Shown here in pieces: positions 32,257-41,488 of a stretch of DNA of 64,000 nucleotides (the first letter of the stretch is position 1; every line of letters begins with the position of its first letter). Where the stretch lies: the NCBI RefSeq assembly GCF_030816935.1, contig NZ_JAUSYO010000001.1, positions 1,364,001-1,428,000 on the forward strand. Direction: 5' to 3'. The position numbers were made by a program, and so were the translations under genes. The notes below the pieces were generated by a model. That model had not been told where the DNA came from, made no database searches, and saw only the letters and a program-made list of their open reading frames with translations. This DNA comes from Arthrobacter sp. B3I9. Its GTDB lineage: Bacteria; Actinomycetota; Actinomycetes; Actinomycetales; Micrococcaceae.

Positions 32257-33849
32257 ATGAGCCTGGTCCGGCTGCAGGACGTCAGCGTCCGTTATGACAA
32301 CACCCAGGTCCTCCGCGAGGCGTTTTTCCGACTGGAAGCAGGCGACCGCGTCGGGCTGATCGGGAAAAACGGCTCGGGCAAGACGACGATCCTCAAGCTG
32401 GTCCTGGACCAGGTGGCTCCGGACACCGGCACCGTCAGTCTCGGGCAGGGAATCAGGATCGGCTACTTCTCGCAGTTCTCGGAGCTCAACGGCGAGGCCA
32501 CAATCCTCGAAACGCTCGACGGCCTCTTTGCGGCAATCAAGGCTACGGAGGCCGAACTGGCCTCCATCGATGCCGCCATCGCCCAGGATCCTGCCGGAGC
32601 GGAGCTGGACCGGCTCATCACACGCCAGGCGGAGCTCTTCGAGGACATGGACCGGCTGGATGGCTGGGACTACCCGCGGCGCATCGACACGGTCCTCACG
32701 ACCCTGGGCTTCGACGAGGCCCACCGCAACTGCGCCATTGACGAGCTGTCCGGCGGCTGGCGCAACCGCGCCGCCCTGGCCAAGATCCTCCTCGAAGGCC
32801 CTGACGTCCTGCTCCTGGATGAGCCCACCAACTTCCTCGACGTGGCGGGCGTCGAGTGGCTGGAGAGCTGGTTCCGCGACTTCCGGGGCGCAGCGATCAT
32901 CGTCTCGCACGACCGGAAGTTCCTCGACGCCGTCGTAACCCGGATCATCGAGGTGGAGAACTACCACCTGCACGAGTACCCGGGCAATTTTGCGGAGTAT
33001 GTGGTGCAGAAGCAGTTCCGCCTCAAGGCCCTCGAATCACAGTTCGTGCACGAGTCCGAGTTGCTGGCCTTTGAAGCGGAAGGCATCGCTGACCGACGCG
33101 AAGCCGCCAAGGCTGCCAGCCGCGGGCTCGGGAACCAGCTCGCCAAGATCAAGAAATCCCGGACCCCTCGGCCGGTGGACCAGATCGTCACCGAGATTTA
33201 CGGCGGCCTGCACGTGAAGGATGTGCTCTGCCGGGTGGAGGGGCTGGGCAAGTCCTACGGCCAGAAGGTCCTCTTCGAGGACCTGAGCTTCGAGATCCGC
33301 CGCGGCAACCGGATCGTGGTGCTCGGCGCCAACGGCAGCGGGAAGTCGACACTGCTCAGGGTGTTGACGGGCGAGGAGCAGGCCGATTCGGGCAGCGTGG
33401 CCTGGGCGAAAGGGCCGGGTTTCGTCTCCTACAACCAGATGCTGGAGGACCTCGACGACGGCGACACGGTCTCCCATGCGGTCAACGCACTGCCGGACAG
33501 CCTTGCCTTCAGCGCCACGAAGAAGTCCGTGAACAGGTTCCTGGCGATGTTCCAGTTCTCCGAGGCCGACCTCAAGCAGAAGATCGGAAACCTTTCCGGC
33601 GGGCAGAAGGCCCGCGTCGCCATGGCCCAGTGCCTGCTGTCCGGTGCCTCGGTTCTGCTGCTCGATGAGCCAACCAACCACCTGGACCTGTCCAGCACCC
33701 AGGTCATGGAACGGGCGCTGGTGCACTTTCCCGGCGCCGTCGTCGTGGTCAGCCACGACCGGTTCTTCAGCGAAAAAATCGCGAACCGACACCTCGTCTT
33801 CGGCGTCGAGGGCGCCGCGGCGGGCGAGATCGAGGTACGCGCCGCGTAG
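32257..33849 (+). CDS. ABC-F family ribosome-associated ATPase
   Basis: A 530-residue soluble tandem ATPase with no membrane segment. ABC1 has GKNGSGKTTI, LSGGWRNRAALAKIL and LLLDEPTNFLD; a charged linker of about 80 residues (the P-site tRNA-interaction motif) follows; ABC2 has GANGSGKSTLLR, LSGGQKARVAMAQCL and LLLDEPTNHLDL. ABC-F proteins bind the ribosomal E site to rescue stalled complexes or remove antibiotics. Housekeeping and resistance types cannot be told apart here. ATG 32257 has AGAGGA upstream; the open frame extends 73 codons further through the leader but without a ribosome site. Confidence 0.93.
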   Translation: MSLVRLQDVSVRYDNTQVLREAFFRLEAGDRVGLIGKNGSGKTTILKLVLDQVAPDTGTVSLGQGIRIGYFSQFSELNGEATILETLDGLFAAIKATEAELASIDAAIAQDPAGAELDRLITRQAELFEDMDRLDGWDYPRRIDTVLTTLGFDEAHRNCAIDELSGGWRNRAALAKILLEGPDVLLLDEPTNFLDVAGVEWLESWFRDFRGAAIIVSHDRKFLDAVVTRIIEVENYHLHEYPGNFAEYVVQKQFRLKALESQFVHESELLAFEAEGIADRREAAKAASRGLGNQLAKIKKSRTPRPVDQIVTEIYGGLHVKDVLCRVEGLGKSYGQKVLFEDLSFEIRRGNRIVVLGANGSGKSTLLRVLTGEEQADSGSVAWAKGPGFVSYNQMLEDLDDGDTVSHAVNALPDSLAFSATKKSVNRFLAMFQFSEADLKQKIGNLSGGQKARVAMAQCLLSGASVLLLDEPTNHLDLSSTQVMERALVHFPGAVVVVSHDRFFSEKIANRHLVFGVEGAAAGEIEVRAA

Positions 33850-33914
33850 CCGCGGCGCGCCCCATCCGGACTCCGGGCAGGTGCCGGCGGATGGAAACGC
33901 GGGATAATGGAGAT

Positions 33915-34238
33915 ATGACCGAGCAGGATCAGGATCGCGACCCCTGGGAAGAGTTTGACCGGCTCCAGCCGGCAGGCCCGGACCGCGTTGCGGGATATCC
34001 CGGCGGCGAACCGCAGGGCTTCGGCTTCCGCACCGGGGTGCGGAGCGCCAAGGTGGCGATCGGCTTCGCCGTCTACGCCCTGACGCTGGGCACCGTCCTC
34101 GTCGTCGTCGGCATGGTCAACTTTGTCGGCCGGGGGCAGTGGCTGTGGTTCGGCCTGATGGTCCTCATCGAGGTCCTCTTTGTGCTGGCGTTCACGCGTT
34201 TGCTGGCCCAGGCCCGGAACCGGCGCTCCTCCCGCTGA
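33915..34238 (+). CDS. small membrane protein, unknown function
   Basis: A 107-residue protein with an acidic cytoplasmic N-terminus (MTEQDQDRDPWEEFDRLQ) and two membrane spans, KVAIGFAVYALTLGTVLVVV and WLWFGLMVLIEVLFVLAF, ending in a basic RNRRSSR tail. No named family is recognised. TAATGG and GGAG lie just before the ATG. It is 65 bp after the ABC-F gene and converges on corA. Confidence 0.76.
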   Translation: MTEQDQDRDPWEEFDRLQPAGPDRVAGYPGGEPQGFGFRTGVRSAKVAIGFAVYALTLGTVLVVVGMVNFVGRGQWLWFGLMVLIEVLFVLAFTRLLAQARNRRSSR

Positions 34239-34284
34239 CCCGAGGCGGCCAAAAAACGCCGACCGGCCCCGCGCTACCTGGCGT

Positions 34285-35280
34285 CTAGAGCCAGTCCTTC
34301 TTCTTGAAGATCGCGTACATGAGCCCCGCGGTGGCTGCCATGAGTCCGATCGCCATGGGGTAGCCCCAGGCCCAGTGAAGTTCCGGCATGTGGTCGAAAT
34401 TCATTCCGTAGACCCCCGCCACAAACGAGGGGGCGAAGAAAATCGCCGCCCAGGACGAGATCTTCTTGACCTGTTCGTTCTGCTCCGCGCTGGCCTCGTT
34501 CTGCCGGTTGGCGGTCAGGGTGCCGTCGAGGGTCAGCGCATTCTGGAGCAGGTCCCGGAAGGAATCGGCTCGCGAGATCAACCGCTCCACGTGGTCCTCC
34601 ACGTCCCGCAGGTTGTGCCGGAGCTCGCCGTCGACGTCGTACTTCTCGAAGCCCCGCCGCAGCAGCTGCATCATGGCGGGAAGCGGATGGATGGCGCGCT
34701 GGAACTGGATGACCTCCCGGGCGAGCTCGTAGATGCGGCGGGACACCTTGGCGTCGCCGCTGAAAAGCTGGTCTTCGATTTCGTCGATGTCGTTCTCCAG
34801 GCCGGCAACCACGGGACCATAGTCATCCACCACCTGGTCCAAAAGCGCGTACAGCACTGCCTCCGGGCCGTGGGCCAGCAGGTCCCCGCGTTCCTCCAGC
34901 CGACGGCGGACCTGCGCCACGCCTGCCGTCTCGGCGTGCCGGACGGTAACTACAAAGTTCCGTCCGGTGAAAATGTGCAGTTCGCCGAACTCCACCGTTT
35001 CGCTCTCGTCGAGGTACCGCGCCGGCCGGAGCACGGTGAAGAGGTTATCGCCGTAACGCTCCAGCTTCGGGCGCTGGTGGGCTGAAATTGCGTCCTCAAC
35101 GGCCAGCGCGTGCAGCCCGAATTCCGCGGCCACGGCGGCCATTTCCGTCTGGGTCGGACGGTAGAGCCCGATCCAGGCCATTCCGCCATGCCGGCTCAGG
35201 GTTTCAAAGGTCTGCTCGAGGCTTTCCGGCTCGGCGCTGCGGACGCCGTCAACGTAGACGGCGTTATCGATGATAGTCAC
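34285..35280 (-). CDS. corA: CorA-family Mg2+/Co2+ transporter
   Basis: A 331-residue divalent-cation channel. A large soluble N-terminal domain ends in long helices (LLHQ-like region ALLDQVVDDYGPVVAGLEND), followed by two C-terminal spans with the signature YGMNF (GMN at residues 292-294) and the MPEL loop, and the basic tail FKKKDWL. Length and motif order are canonical. Start GTG 35280; CATAAT lies 6 nt before it and may be a leaderless -10 box. It is 43 nt downstream of the asnC-type gene on the same strand. Confidence 0.95.
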   Translation of the reverse strand: MTIIDNAVYVDGVRSAEPESLEQTFETLSRHGGMAWIGLYRPTQTEMAAVAAEFGLHALAVEDAISAHQRPKLERYGDNLFTVLRPARYLDESETVEFGELHIFTGRNFVVTVRHAETAGVAQVRRRLEERGDLLAHGPEAVLYALLDQVVDDYGPVVAGLENDIDEIEDQLFSGDAKVSRRIYELAREVIQFQRAIHPLPAMMQLLRRGFEKYDVDGELRHNLRDVEDHVERLISRADSFRDLLQNALTLDGTLTANRQNEASAEQNEQVKKISSWAAIFFAPSFVAGVYGMNFDHMPELHWAWGYPMAIGLMAATAGLMYAIFKKKDWL

Positions 35281-35323
35281 CGCACAATTATGGTGCCTGG
35301 CGCTGGGGCCGGCCGCCAGGGTG

Positions 35324-35854
35324 TCAGTCCCGGCGGTCCGTCCGGGGTCCCGCCGGCGGCCTGGATCCGCCCGGCGCCATGCTGCTGCCCTGGGACAAAC
35401 GGCTGATAAGCGGCTCTGTACGGTACGGGATGTGGGTATGCAGCGCGAGGACGGTCTCCGTCCGGATGACGCCCTTGATTTTCAGAATGGACCGCAGGGC
35501 GGCCTGGAGGTTGTGGGTATCGGTTGCCACGACGCGGCACCAGACGTCGCCGCGCCCGGAGATTTCGTGTACCTCCAGCACCTGCGCGATCAGGCGCAGG
35601 GCGCCCACCACACCGTCCAGCTCCCGGTGGGTCACCTCGATGGTGACAAACGCGACGACGTCGTAGCCCACCGCCTCGAGGTCGATCTCACGGCCGCCGT
35701 CGTGCAGGAGCCCGGAGCGCTGCATGCGCCGCAGCCGCGTCTGCGCCGTGTTGCGCGCGATGCCCAGCGTCTCACTGAGCTCGCCGATCTGGACCCGCGG
35801 ATCCCGGATCAGCTCGAGCAGGATTTTCAGATCGGTGGGGTCCAAACCGTTCAA
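35324..35854 (-). CDS. Lrp/AsnC-family transcriptional regulator
   Basis: A 176-residue regulator: N-terminal winged helix-turn-helix (LDPTDLKILLELIRDPRVQI, then GELSETLGIARNTAQTRLRR) and a C-terminal RAM/ligand domain (AFVTIEVTHRELDGVVGAL, GRGDVWCRVVATDTHNLQAA). The last 25 residues are a disordered Pro/Arg tail. It is divergent from an MFS transporter, with an AT-rich inverted repeat in the gap, so it probably controls that gene and itself in response to an amino acid or similar ligand (inference). Confidence 0.93.
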   Translation of the reverse strand: MNGLDPTDLKILLELIRDPRVQIGELSETLGIARNTAQTRLRRMQRSGLLHDGGREIDLEAVGYDVVAFVTIEVTHRELDGVVGALRLIAQVLEVHEISGRGDVWCRVVATDTHNLQAALRSILKIKGVIRTETVLALHTHIPYRTEPLISRLSQGSSMAPGGSRPPAGPRTDRRD

Positions 35855-35887
35855 ATCGTCACTCCTGGTTATTTACGCGGCGGTCAC

Positions 35888-35904
35888 TTGATTATTTTGA
35901 TCAA
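35888..35904. promoter_or_regulatory. candidate AsnC-type operator
   Basis: TTGAT-N7-ATCAA, an AT-rich inverted repeat in an otherwise GC-rich genome, between the divergent asnC-type and MFS genes. Lrp/AsnC proteins bind such sites. Confidence 0.42.
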
Positions 35905-36030
35905 TTTTGGCACAGAAAACCGGCTATCTGGGCTGGAAATGCCGGACTATTTACTTATCAACCTCCCACCGGACTTCCTGCACCGCCACCCCGTGTGCCA
36001 GGGAGCCCAAATTTCTGCAAGGCACGGATC

Positions 36031-37272
36031 ATGACTGTTTTCAGCGAACTCCGCATGCGCCCGGCCACCGCCGACCGCTGGGGCTGGGACGCTTCCCTCA
36101 CGGCCCGGCTGGTGATGGCAGGCGTCGTGATTTTCACGCTGCTGGTCGGCGCCAACCTGGCGACGCCGCTGTATCCATTGCTGCAGGCCAAGCTTGGGAT
36201 CAGTGCCCTGGATGTCACGGTCGCCTTCTCCGTCTACGTCCTGGCTCTCGTGGCCACGCTCATGCTCGCGGGGCACTGGTCGGATCACATCGGACGCAGG
36301 GCCGCCCTCATGCTGGCCGTGCTCGCGGGACTTGCCGGCGGTGCGGTTTTCGGTTCGGCGGACAGCCTGCTCATGCTGTCCGTGGGCCGGGCCCTGCAGG
36401 GCATTGGAGTAGCGCTCGCCACGGGGGCCAGCTCCGCTGCCTTGCGTGAACTGCTGCCCAGCCGACCCGAGTGGGCCTCCCGGTTCACGCTGCTGGCATC
36501 CGCCGGGGGAGTGGCGGCCGGGCCGGTGATCAGCGGGGTGCTCTCGCTCCTGCCCGGGCCGACGTCGACGCCGTACGTCCTGCATTCCTGCGTCCTGGTC
36601 GCGCTGCTGGTCCCGCTGTTCCTGCTCAAGGCACGTCCGGCCATCAAAGCGGCCGCCGGTCCGCAGCCGCTGCGGGTGCTGGCCCCGCGCCGGCCGTCAG
36701 TGTCCAGCGAGGCGCGCGGTGCGTTCTGGCTGGCTTCCTCCGTGGGGTTCCTGAGCTTCACCGTGTTCGGATTCTGCCTCTCGCTCGCGCCGGGCTACTT
36801 CGCCCAGATCGTTCACGCCGATTCACGTCCCCTGATCGGACTCCTGGCGGGCCTGGCACTGGGTGCTTCGGCCGTGAGCCAGCTGGTAGCCGTCCGCGGT
36901 CGCTTTGTGGTGCCGGCGGGGCTGGGCATGCTGGCGGTCTCGGTGTTGCTGATCGCCGCGGCCGCCGCGTCGAGCAGCCCCTGGCTGCTGGTCCTGGCAA
37001 GTGTCACCGCCGGCCTGGGCCAGGGCGTGTCCTTCCGGACGGTCTTCAACGACGTGGCCGGAAAGGTCGAGCCGTCGCGGCACGCGCAGATCATCAGCAC
37101 CGTCTATGTGATCACCTACCTCGGCAGCGCCGTCCCCGTCATTGGCCTGGGGCTCGCCGCCGGGGTGGTGGGCCTGCAGGCCGCCGTCGCGGGGTTCGTC
37201 GTACTGTGTGCGGTCCTTGCAGCCGTCCTCGCCGCAATCACCATTCGGGCGGCGCTGCGTCCGGCAGCCTGA
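36031..37272 (+). CDS. MFS transporter
   Basis: A 413-residue, 12-span major facilitator. The loop motif between spans 2 and 3 is GHWSDHIGRRAALMLAV, and RALQGIGVALATGASSAALRE is the proton-antiporter-type span-5 region, so drug or metabolite export is likely. The frame opens 12 codons earlier, but ATG 36031 has AAGG about 10 nt upstream and a normal N-terminus. It is divergent from the asnC-type regulator, its probable controller. Confidence 0.9.
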   Translation: MTVFSELRMRPATADRWGWDASLTARLVMAGVVIFTLLVGANLATPLYPLLQAKLGISALDVTVAFSVYVLALVATLMLAGHWSDHIGRRAALMLAVLAGLAGGAVFGSADSLLMLSVGRALQGIGVALATGASSAALRELLPSRPEWASRFTLLASAGGVAAGPVISGVLSLLPGPTSTPYVLHSCVLVALLVPLFLLKARPAIKAAAGPQPLRVLAPRRPSVSSEARGAFWLASSVGFLSFTVFGFCLSLAPGYFAQIVHADSRPLIGLLAGLALGASAVSQLVAVRGRFVVPAGLGMLAVSVLLIAAAAASSSPWLLVLASVTAGLGQGVSFRTVFNDVAGKVEPSRHAQIISTVYVITYLGSAVPVIGLGLAAGVVGLQAAVAGFVVLCAVLAAVLAAITIRAALRPAA

Positions 37273-37286
37273 CTCTCGCGGAGCCG

Positions 37287-37793
37287 TCAGTCCGGCAGCG
37301 GCCCGTGGTTGCCCTGGATGTGTTCGAACACGAGCGTGGTTTCCGTGTGGCCCACAACGGGGTCGGTGGCGAGGTTGTCCAGCACCCAGTCCCGCAGCTC
37401 CTCGGTGGTGGCGACGGCGATGTGCAGCAGGTAGTCCACGGAGCCCGAGGTGTGGAAGGTCGACAGCACGGCGGGCAGACGGGGGACACGGGACGTGAAA
37501 CGGTCGATCTGCTCGCGGTCATGCGCCCTGAGCCGGACGGCGATCAGTGCCTGGACCGAGCGCCCGATGGCCGACAGGCTGAGCTTTGCCTCGAACCCCT
37601 GGATGATTCCCCGCTCGGAAAGGGCGCGGGTGCGCATCAAGGCCGTGGACGGGGCAATGCCCACGAGTTCAGCCAGCTGCTTGTTGGAGATGCGGGCGTC
37701 CGCTACCAGCGCCGCGAGAAGGCGCTCGTCTACGGCGTCCAGCGGTTCCCCGGCACCTGCGGCCTGCCGGATGTTCTTGGCACTGTTCGTCAC
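37287..37793 (-). CDS. Lrp/AsnC-family transcriptional regulator
   Basis: A 168-residue regulator with the helix-turn-helix LDAVDERLLAALVADARISN then KQLAELVGIAPSTALMRTRA, and a RAM domain (QALIAVRLRAHDREQIDRF, SGSVDYLLHIAVATTEELRD). GTG 37793 follows a strong GAGGAGG site; the longer open frame is unsupported. It converges on the first MFS gene by 14 bp and follows the second MFS gene on the same strand after a gap of about 170 bp that holds a 10-bp palindrome GCCACGTGGC. Target unknown. Confidence 0.92.
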   Translation of the reverse strand: MTNSAKNIRQAAGAGEPLDAVDERLLAALVADARISNKQLAELVGIAPSTALMRTRALSERGIIQGFEAKLSLSAIGRSVQALIAVRLRAHDREQIDRFTSRVPRLPAVLSTFHTSGSVDYLLHIAVATTEELRDWVLDNLATDPVVGHTETTLVFEHIQGNHGPLPD

Positions 37794-37961
37794 GGATCCT
37801 CCTCGAAGTCTTGTCAGTTCATCATAATCGCGCCACGTGGCAGTTCTATTCGTGAAGTACGCGATTCTTCGAACAACTGCGAGAAGTCCGCCCGATTCAA
37901 CGGTGGATGTTCGCACAGCGAGGTTCGTTCCCGCGCCATGCGGGCTGTTAAAGACGCCACC

Positions 37962-39308
37962 TTAGGACGCCGGCACAACCGTTCCCCGCGCCGCACGCGC
38001 CGACGAAGGGTGCACGACGGCGGTGATCACCGCCGTCGTGCAGGCCAGTCCGATGACCGTCAGCGCCAGGGCTGTCCAGCCGAGAGTCTGGAAGACCAGG
38101 CCGCCGGCCCAGCCGAGGATGCTGGAGCCAAGGTAGTACGCCAGGTTGTAGAGGGAGGCGGCCTGGGCGCGGCCGGAGCTGGCGATGACTCCGGTCCAGC
38201 CTGCGCCGATGCCGTGGGCGGCAAAGAAACCGCCGGTGAATACCAGCAGCCCCAGCAGGATCAGCGGCAGCAGCTGCGTGAGCGTGAGGGCCAGTCCGCC
38301 CACCATGAGGGCAGTCCCCGCGATCAGCACATTGCGGCGGCCGAAGCGCACGGTCAGCCCCGCGGCCCAGCGGGCCGAAACGGTTCCCGAGAGGTAGGCG
38401 AGGAAGATGAGGCTGATGGCGGTGGCCGGCAGATTGAAGGGTTCCCCGGACAAACGGAAGCCAAGATAGTTGTAGATGGCCACGAAACCGCCCATCAGCA
38501 GGAAGGCCTGGATGTAGAGCGCCAGCAGCCTGGGGTTGCGCGCATGGCCCGCCAGGGTCCCGAGCGCGCCGCGGAAGCCGCTTGCCTCGGCAGCTGTGAA
38601 ACCCTGCGCCTTAGGCACCAATAACAGGAAGATGACGGCAGCCGCGGTGGCAAGGACAGACACCGCGAGTGCCGCGGCCCGCCAGCCCCACAGCTCACCC
38701 GCCGGGCCGGCCACGATCCGCCCCGCCAGTCCGCCCAGCGTCGTTCCGGCGACGTAGCTGCCGGAAGCGAGCGCGGCATGGGCCTTGTTGACTTCCTCGT
38801 TGAGGTAGGCGATGGCGATGGCAGGGATTCCGCCGAGTGCCATCCCCTCAAGCATGCGAAGGCCGAGGAGGATCGGGAAGGTGGGGGCCAGCGGCACCAG
38901 GAGCCCCAGGACGGTGGCGGCCGAGATTCCCCATGCCATGGCCCGGACACGTCCGATGCGGTCGGCTGCGAAGGACCAGGGGAGTACGGTCGCCGCGAGC
39001 CCCACAGTGGCAAGGGAGATGGTCAGGGCTGCCTCGGCCGCTGTCACCCGGAGATCCGATGCGAGGATGGGCAGGACCGCCTGGGTGGAGTACAGCTGCG
39101 CGAAGGTGGCGACGCCGGCGAAGCCCAGCGCGGTGAGGACTCGTCCGTAGGCCCGCGAGCCTTTGGCGTGCCCGGTCCAGGGCTGTGGGGTCGACGGCCG
39201 TGCTGGTTCCGCGGCCGGTTCCGCTGCCGGGATGGGTCCCGCGGCCGGAGCGGGGGCGGCAGCGAGCGCGGTGGCAGCGGAGCGTCGGAAAGGGTGGAAG
39301 CGCGGCAT
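37962..39308 (-). CDS. MFS transporter
   Basis: A 448-residue, 12-span major facilitator. The first 50 residues are a low-complexity Ala/Pro tail outside the transporter fold; then come GFAGVATFAQLYSTQAVLPI (the YnfM/CynX-like TM1), SFAADRIGRVRAMAWGI as the TM2-3 loop and AHGIGAGWTGVIASSGRAQA near the end. Similar proteins export small metabolites. It is divergent from the LysR gene, and a TN11A operator-like element lies in the 87-bp gap, so LysR control is likely. Confidence 0.9.
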   Translation of the reverse strand: MPRFHPFRRSAATALAAAPAPAAGPIPAAEPAAEPARPSTPQPWTGHAKGSRAYGRVLTALGFAGVATFAQLYSTQAVLPILASDLRVTAAEAALTISLATVGLAATVLPWSFAADRIGRVRAMAWGISAATVLGLLVPLAPTFPILLGLRMLEGMALGGIPAIAIAYLNEEVNKAHAALASGSYVAGTTLGGLAGRIVAGPAGELWGWRAAALAVSVLATAAAVIFLLLVPKAQGFTAAEASGFRGALGTLAGHARNPRLLALYIQAFLLMGGFVAIYNYLGFRLSGEPFNLPATAISLIFLAYLSGTVSARWAAGLTVRFGRRNVLIAGTALMVGGLALTLTQLLPLILLGLLVFTGGFFAAHGIGAGWTGVIASSGRAQAASLYNLAYYLGSSILGWAGGLVFQTLGWTALALTVIGLACTTAVITAVVHPSSARAARGTVVPAS

Positions 39309-39344
39309 CCTCCCAGACTAGGCCGCCCCGAAGCCATGCTTCCA

Positions 39345-39359
39345 ATGCATGATTCGCAT
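39345..39359. promoter_or_regulatory. LysR-type operator (T-N11-A)
   Basis: ATGC-N7-GCAT, an inverted repeat of the T-N11-A class, midway between the divergent MFS and lysR-type genes. LysR regulators bind such sites and repress themselves while activating the divergent gene. Confidence 0.45.
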
Positions 39360-39395
39360 AGAATCCATAGCAAAACCAGAAGGCACGCACTGGAG

Positions 39396-40385
39396 ATGGA
39401 CATGGATCTGGAGCACAAACAGCTCGTGCAGCTGCTCCCGCTGCTGCCCCTGCTGGCGGAACTGGGCCGCACCCAGCACGTCACCGGGGCCGCCGAGCTG
39501 CTGGGGTTGCCGCAGTCGACGGGGAGCCGGGGGATCGCGCGGGCCAGCGCCCTTGTCGGAACCGACCTGCTGGTCCGTGACGGCCGCGGGGTACGGCTGA
39601 CGCCTGCCGCGAAAGCGCTCATGCCGCACATCGAGGCTGCACTGGCCGAGTTCCAGGCCGGGCTTGACCTGGTCCGCCACCAGTCCGAGGTGGTGCGCGG
39701 GCGGATCGCCGTGACCTTCCAGCACACCTTCGGCGAGGCAATGCTGCCCCTGCTGATCAGCGCCTTCCGCGCCCGGCACCCGCAGACCGCGTTCGAGCTC
39801 AGCCAGGGTTCCCGGGACGGCTGCCTGGCCGAACTGGCCGCGGGTGATGCCGATGTGGCCCTGACCGCCCCGGTCGCTCCGCCCAGCCGGACGATCGCCT
39901 CCGCCGCGCTGTACCGCGAACCGCTGCGCCTCGTGGTGCATCACCGGCACCGGCTGGCCACGCGCCGCAGTGCGGGAATCAAGGAGATCCGGCAGGAGCC
40001 CTTCGTGGCCATGGGGCCGGGATACGGCATGCGCTCCCTGACCGATGCGCTGTTCCGCGAGGCAGGATTCCGGCCCCGGATCGCCTTCGAGAGCCAGGAC
40101 ACCCATACCGCCCGTGGGCTCGTCTCGGCGGGCCTGGGCGTGAGCATCCTGCCGCCGGGCGGAGCTGCCCCCGGCCGGAACCCGTCTGCGGACACCACCG
40201 GGCTTGGCTGGGTGGAGATCGCACTGGATTCCCCGCTGGCTTTCCGGGAGATCGGATTGGCGTGGCGGGAGAGCGGCGGGGGCGCGGGCGCGGAACCGGA
40301 TCCCGTGCGGCTGTTCCGGGAGCTCGTGCTCAGCGACGGGCCGGCGTTGCTGTCCGGTTTCGTGCGGGAACGCTCGAGGACCTGA
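39396..40385 (+). CDS. LysR-family transcriptional regulator
   Basis: A 329-residue regulator. The N-terminal winged helix (LLPLLAELGRTQHVTGAAEL, then LGLPQSTGSRGIARASALVG and DLLVRDGRGVRLTPAAKALM) is typical, followed by the periplasmic-binding-protein-like effector domain (VVRGRIAVTFQHTFGEAMLP, ARGLVSAGLGVSILPPGG). ATG 39396 is used; ATG 39402 is equally possible and has GGAG at better spacing. It probably regulates the divergent MFS gene; the ligand is unknown. Confidence 0.92.
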   Translation: MDMDLEHKQLVQLLPLLPLLAELGRTQHVTGAAELLGLPQSTGSRGIARASALVGTDLLVRDGRGVRLTPAAKALMPHIEAALAEFQAGLDLVRHQSEVVRGRIAVTFQHTFGEAMLPLLISAFRARHPQTAFELSQGSRDGCLAELAAGDADVALTAPVAPPSRTIASAALYREPLRLVVHHRHRLATRRSAGIKEIRQEPFVAMGPGYGMRSLTDALFREAGFRPRIAFESQDTHTARGLVSAGLGVSILPPGGAAPGRNPSADTTGLGWVEIALDSPLAFREIGLAWRESGGGAGAEPDPVRLFRELVLSDGPALLSGFVRERSRT

Positions 40386-40399
40386 AAAGTTGAGCGGCG

Positions 40400-41452
40400 T
40401 CAGGCGTTGCGGAGCACCCCTGCCAGGATGCCCGCGACCGGTCCCGCCTGTGCCTGCCGCCACCCGATGCCGGCCCAGAGGTTCAGCCGCTCCTGGTCTC
40501 CGGCGGCTGCCGCGGCGGCGCGCAGCGGCGCTGTGAGGTGATGGACGGCCGGATACACCTCGGGGGCATCGGTGTGGTCACGGACAAACTCGTTCACCAG
40601 CGCCCTGGCCTTCCGACCGGTGAAGGCGGACGTGAGCCGCGTCTCGGTGTAGCGCGGGCTGGCAAGGGCATCCTTGTGCAACTGGCGGGCGCCGCTTTCG
40701 TCCGAGCGCAGCAGCGCTGTGCCCAGCTGGGCGGCTTCCGCGCCGGCTGCGAGCACGGCGTCCAGCCCGGCGCGGTCCATCACACCGCCGGCGGCAACCA
40801 GGGGAAGGTCGACGGCGGAGCGCACCAGGGCGACCAGCTCCGCCGTCGTGCCCGGCCGGCCGGCCTCCTGTCCACCGGCCCTGGTGCCGGCACCGGGCTG
40901 GAAGGCCCCGCTGTGGGCCCCGGCGCTCGCGTGCTGGAGCACCAGCGCGTCGACGCCCTGCTCCGCGGCAGCTTCTGCCTCATCCTTGGTGGTCACGGTG
41001 GCCAGGACTGCCGAACCTGCCTGCTGGAGTGCGCGCACGACCTCCGCGCCCGGGAGGCCGAAGGTAAAGCTGACCAGCTCCACCGGGTCCGCCAGGAGCA
41101 CGTCGATCTTGCCCTGCCAGGCGTCATCGTCGTCGAGCCGGAGCGGCGGAAGTTCCGTGCCGTATCGGGCAGCATCCACCTGGAGGCGCGCGCGGTACTC
41201 CTCTAGCTCCACTACCTGCGCCGGTGACGGATGAAGCTGCACCGGGTCCGGGACAAAGACATTCATCCCGAACCGCACCCCCGCGGCCCGGACGGTGCGG
41301 ATCTCCGCCTGCATCGCTTCAACGCTCTTGTAGCCTGCGGCGAGGAAGCCCAGGCCGCCCGCCGCGTGGACGGCCTGCACGAAGGACGGTGTTGAGGTTC
41401 CACCCGCCATCGGGGCGGCGAGGACGAGGGTATCGAAGAGTGCGTGCGGCAT
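40400..41452 (-). CDS. nitronate monooxygenase-like FMN enzyme
   Basis: A 350-residue TIM-barrel flavoprotein of the nitronate monooxygenase / 2-nitropropane dioxygenase family. Evidence: N-terminal LVLAAPMAGGTSTPSFVQAV, GGLGFLAAGYKS, GMNVFVPDP, then LVLQHASAGAHSGAF (the catalytic-His-type region) and the FMN phosphate site LPLVAAGGVMDRAGLDAVLA with GAEAAQLGTALLRSDES. It probably oxidises toxic alkyl nitronates such as propionate 3-nitronate. ATG 41452 has GGGAG upstream. The reading frame is open far beyond, but that part is antisense to the kinase gene. Confidence 0.88.
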   Translation of the reverse strand: MPHALFDTLVLAAPMAGGTSTPSFVQAVHAAGGLGFLAAGYKSVEAMQAEIRTVRAAGVRFGMNVFVPDPVQLHPSPAQVVELEEYRARLQVDAARYGTELPPLRLDDDDAWQGKIDVLLADPVELVSFTFGLPGAEVVRALQQAGSAVLATVTTKDEAEAAAEQGVDALVLQHASAGAHSGAFQPGAGTRAGGQEAGRPGTTAELVALVRSAVDLPLVAAGGVMDRAGLDAVLAAGAEAAQLGTALLRSDESGARQLHKDALASPRYTETRLTSAFTGRKARALVNEFVRDHTDAPEVYPAVHHLTAPLRAAAAAAGDQERLNLWAGIGWRQAQAGPVAGILAGVLRNA

Positions 41453-41476
41453 GGCTTGCTCCCGGGGTCCATTAAG

Positions 41477-41482
41477 TAGGCT
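41477..41482 (+). promoter_or_regulatory. -10 box of sugar kinase gene
   Basis: TAGGCT, first T 12 nt before GTG 41489; leaderless transcript likely. Confidence 0.45.
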
Positions 41483-41488
41483 GGTCTG

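Noticed and set aside
38778..39395. N-terminal extension of the LysR-type regulator
   Set aside because: It runs antisense through the MFS gene and LysR proteins begin with the winged helix that starts just after 39396.
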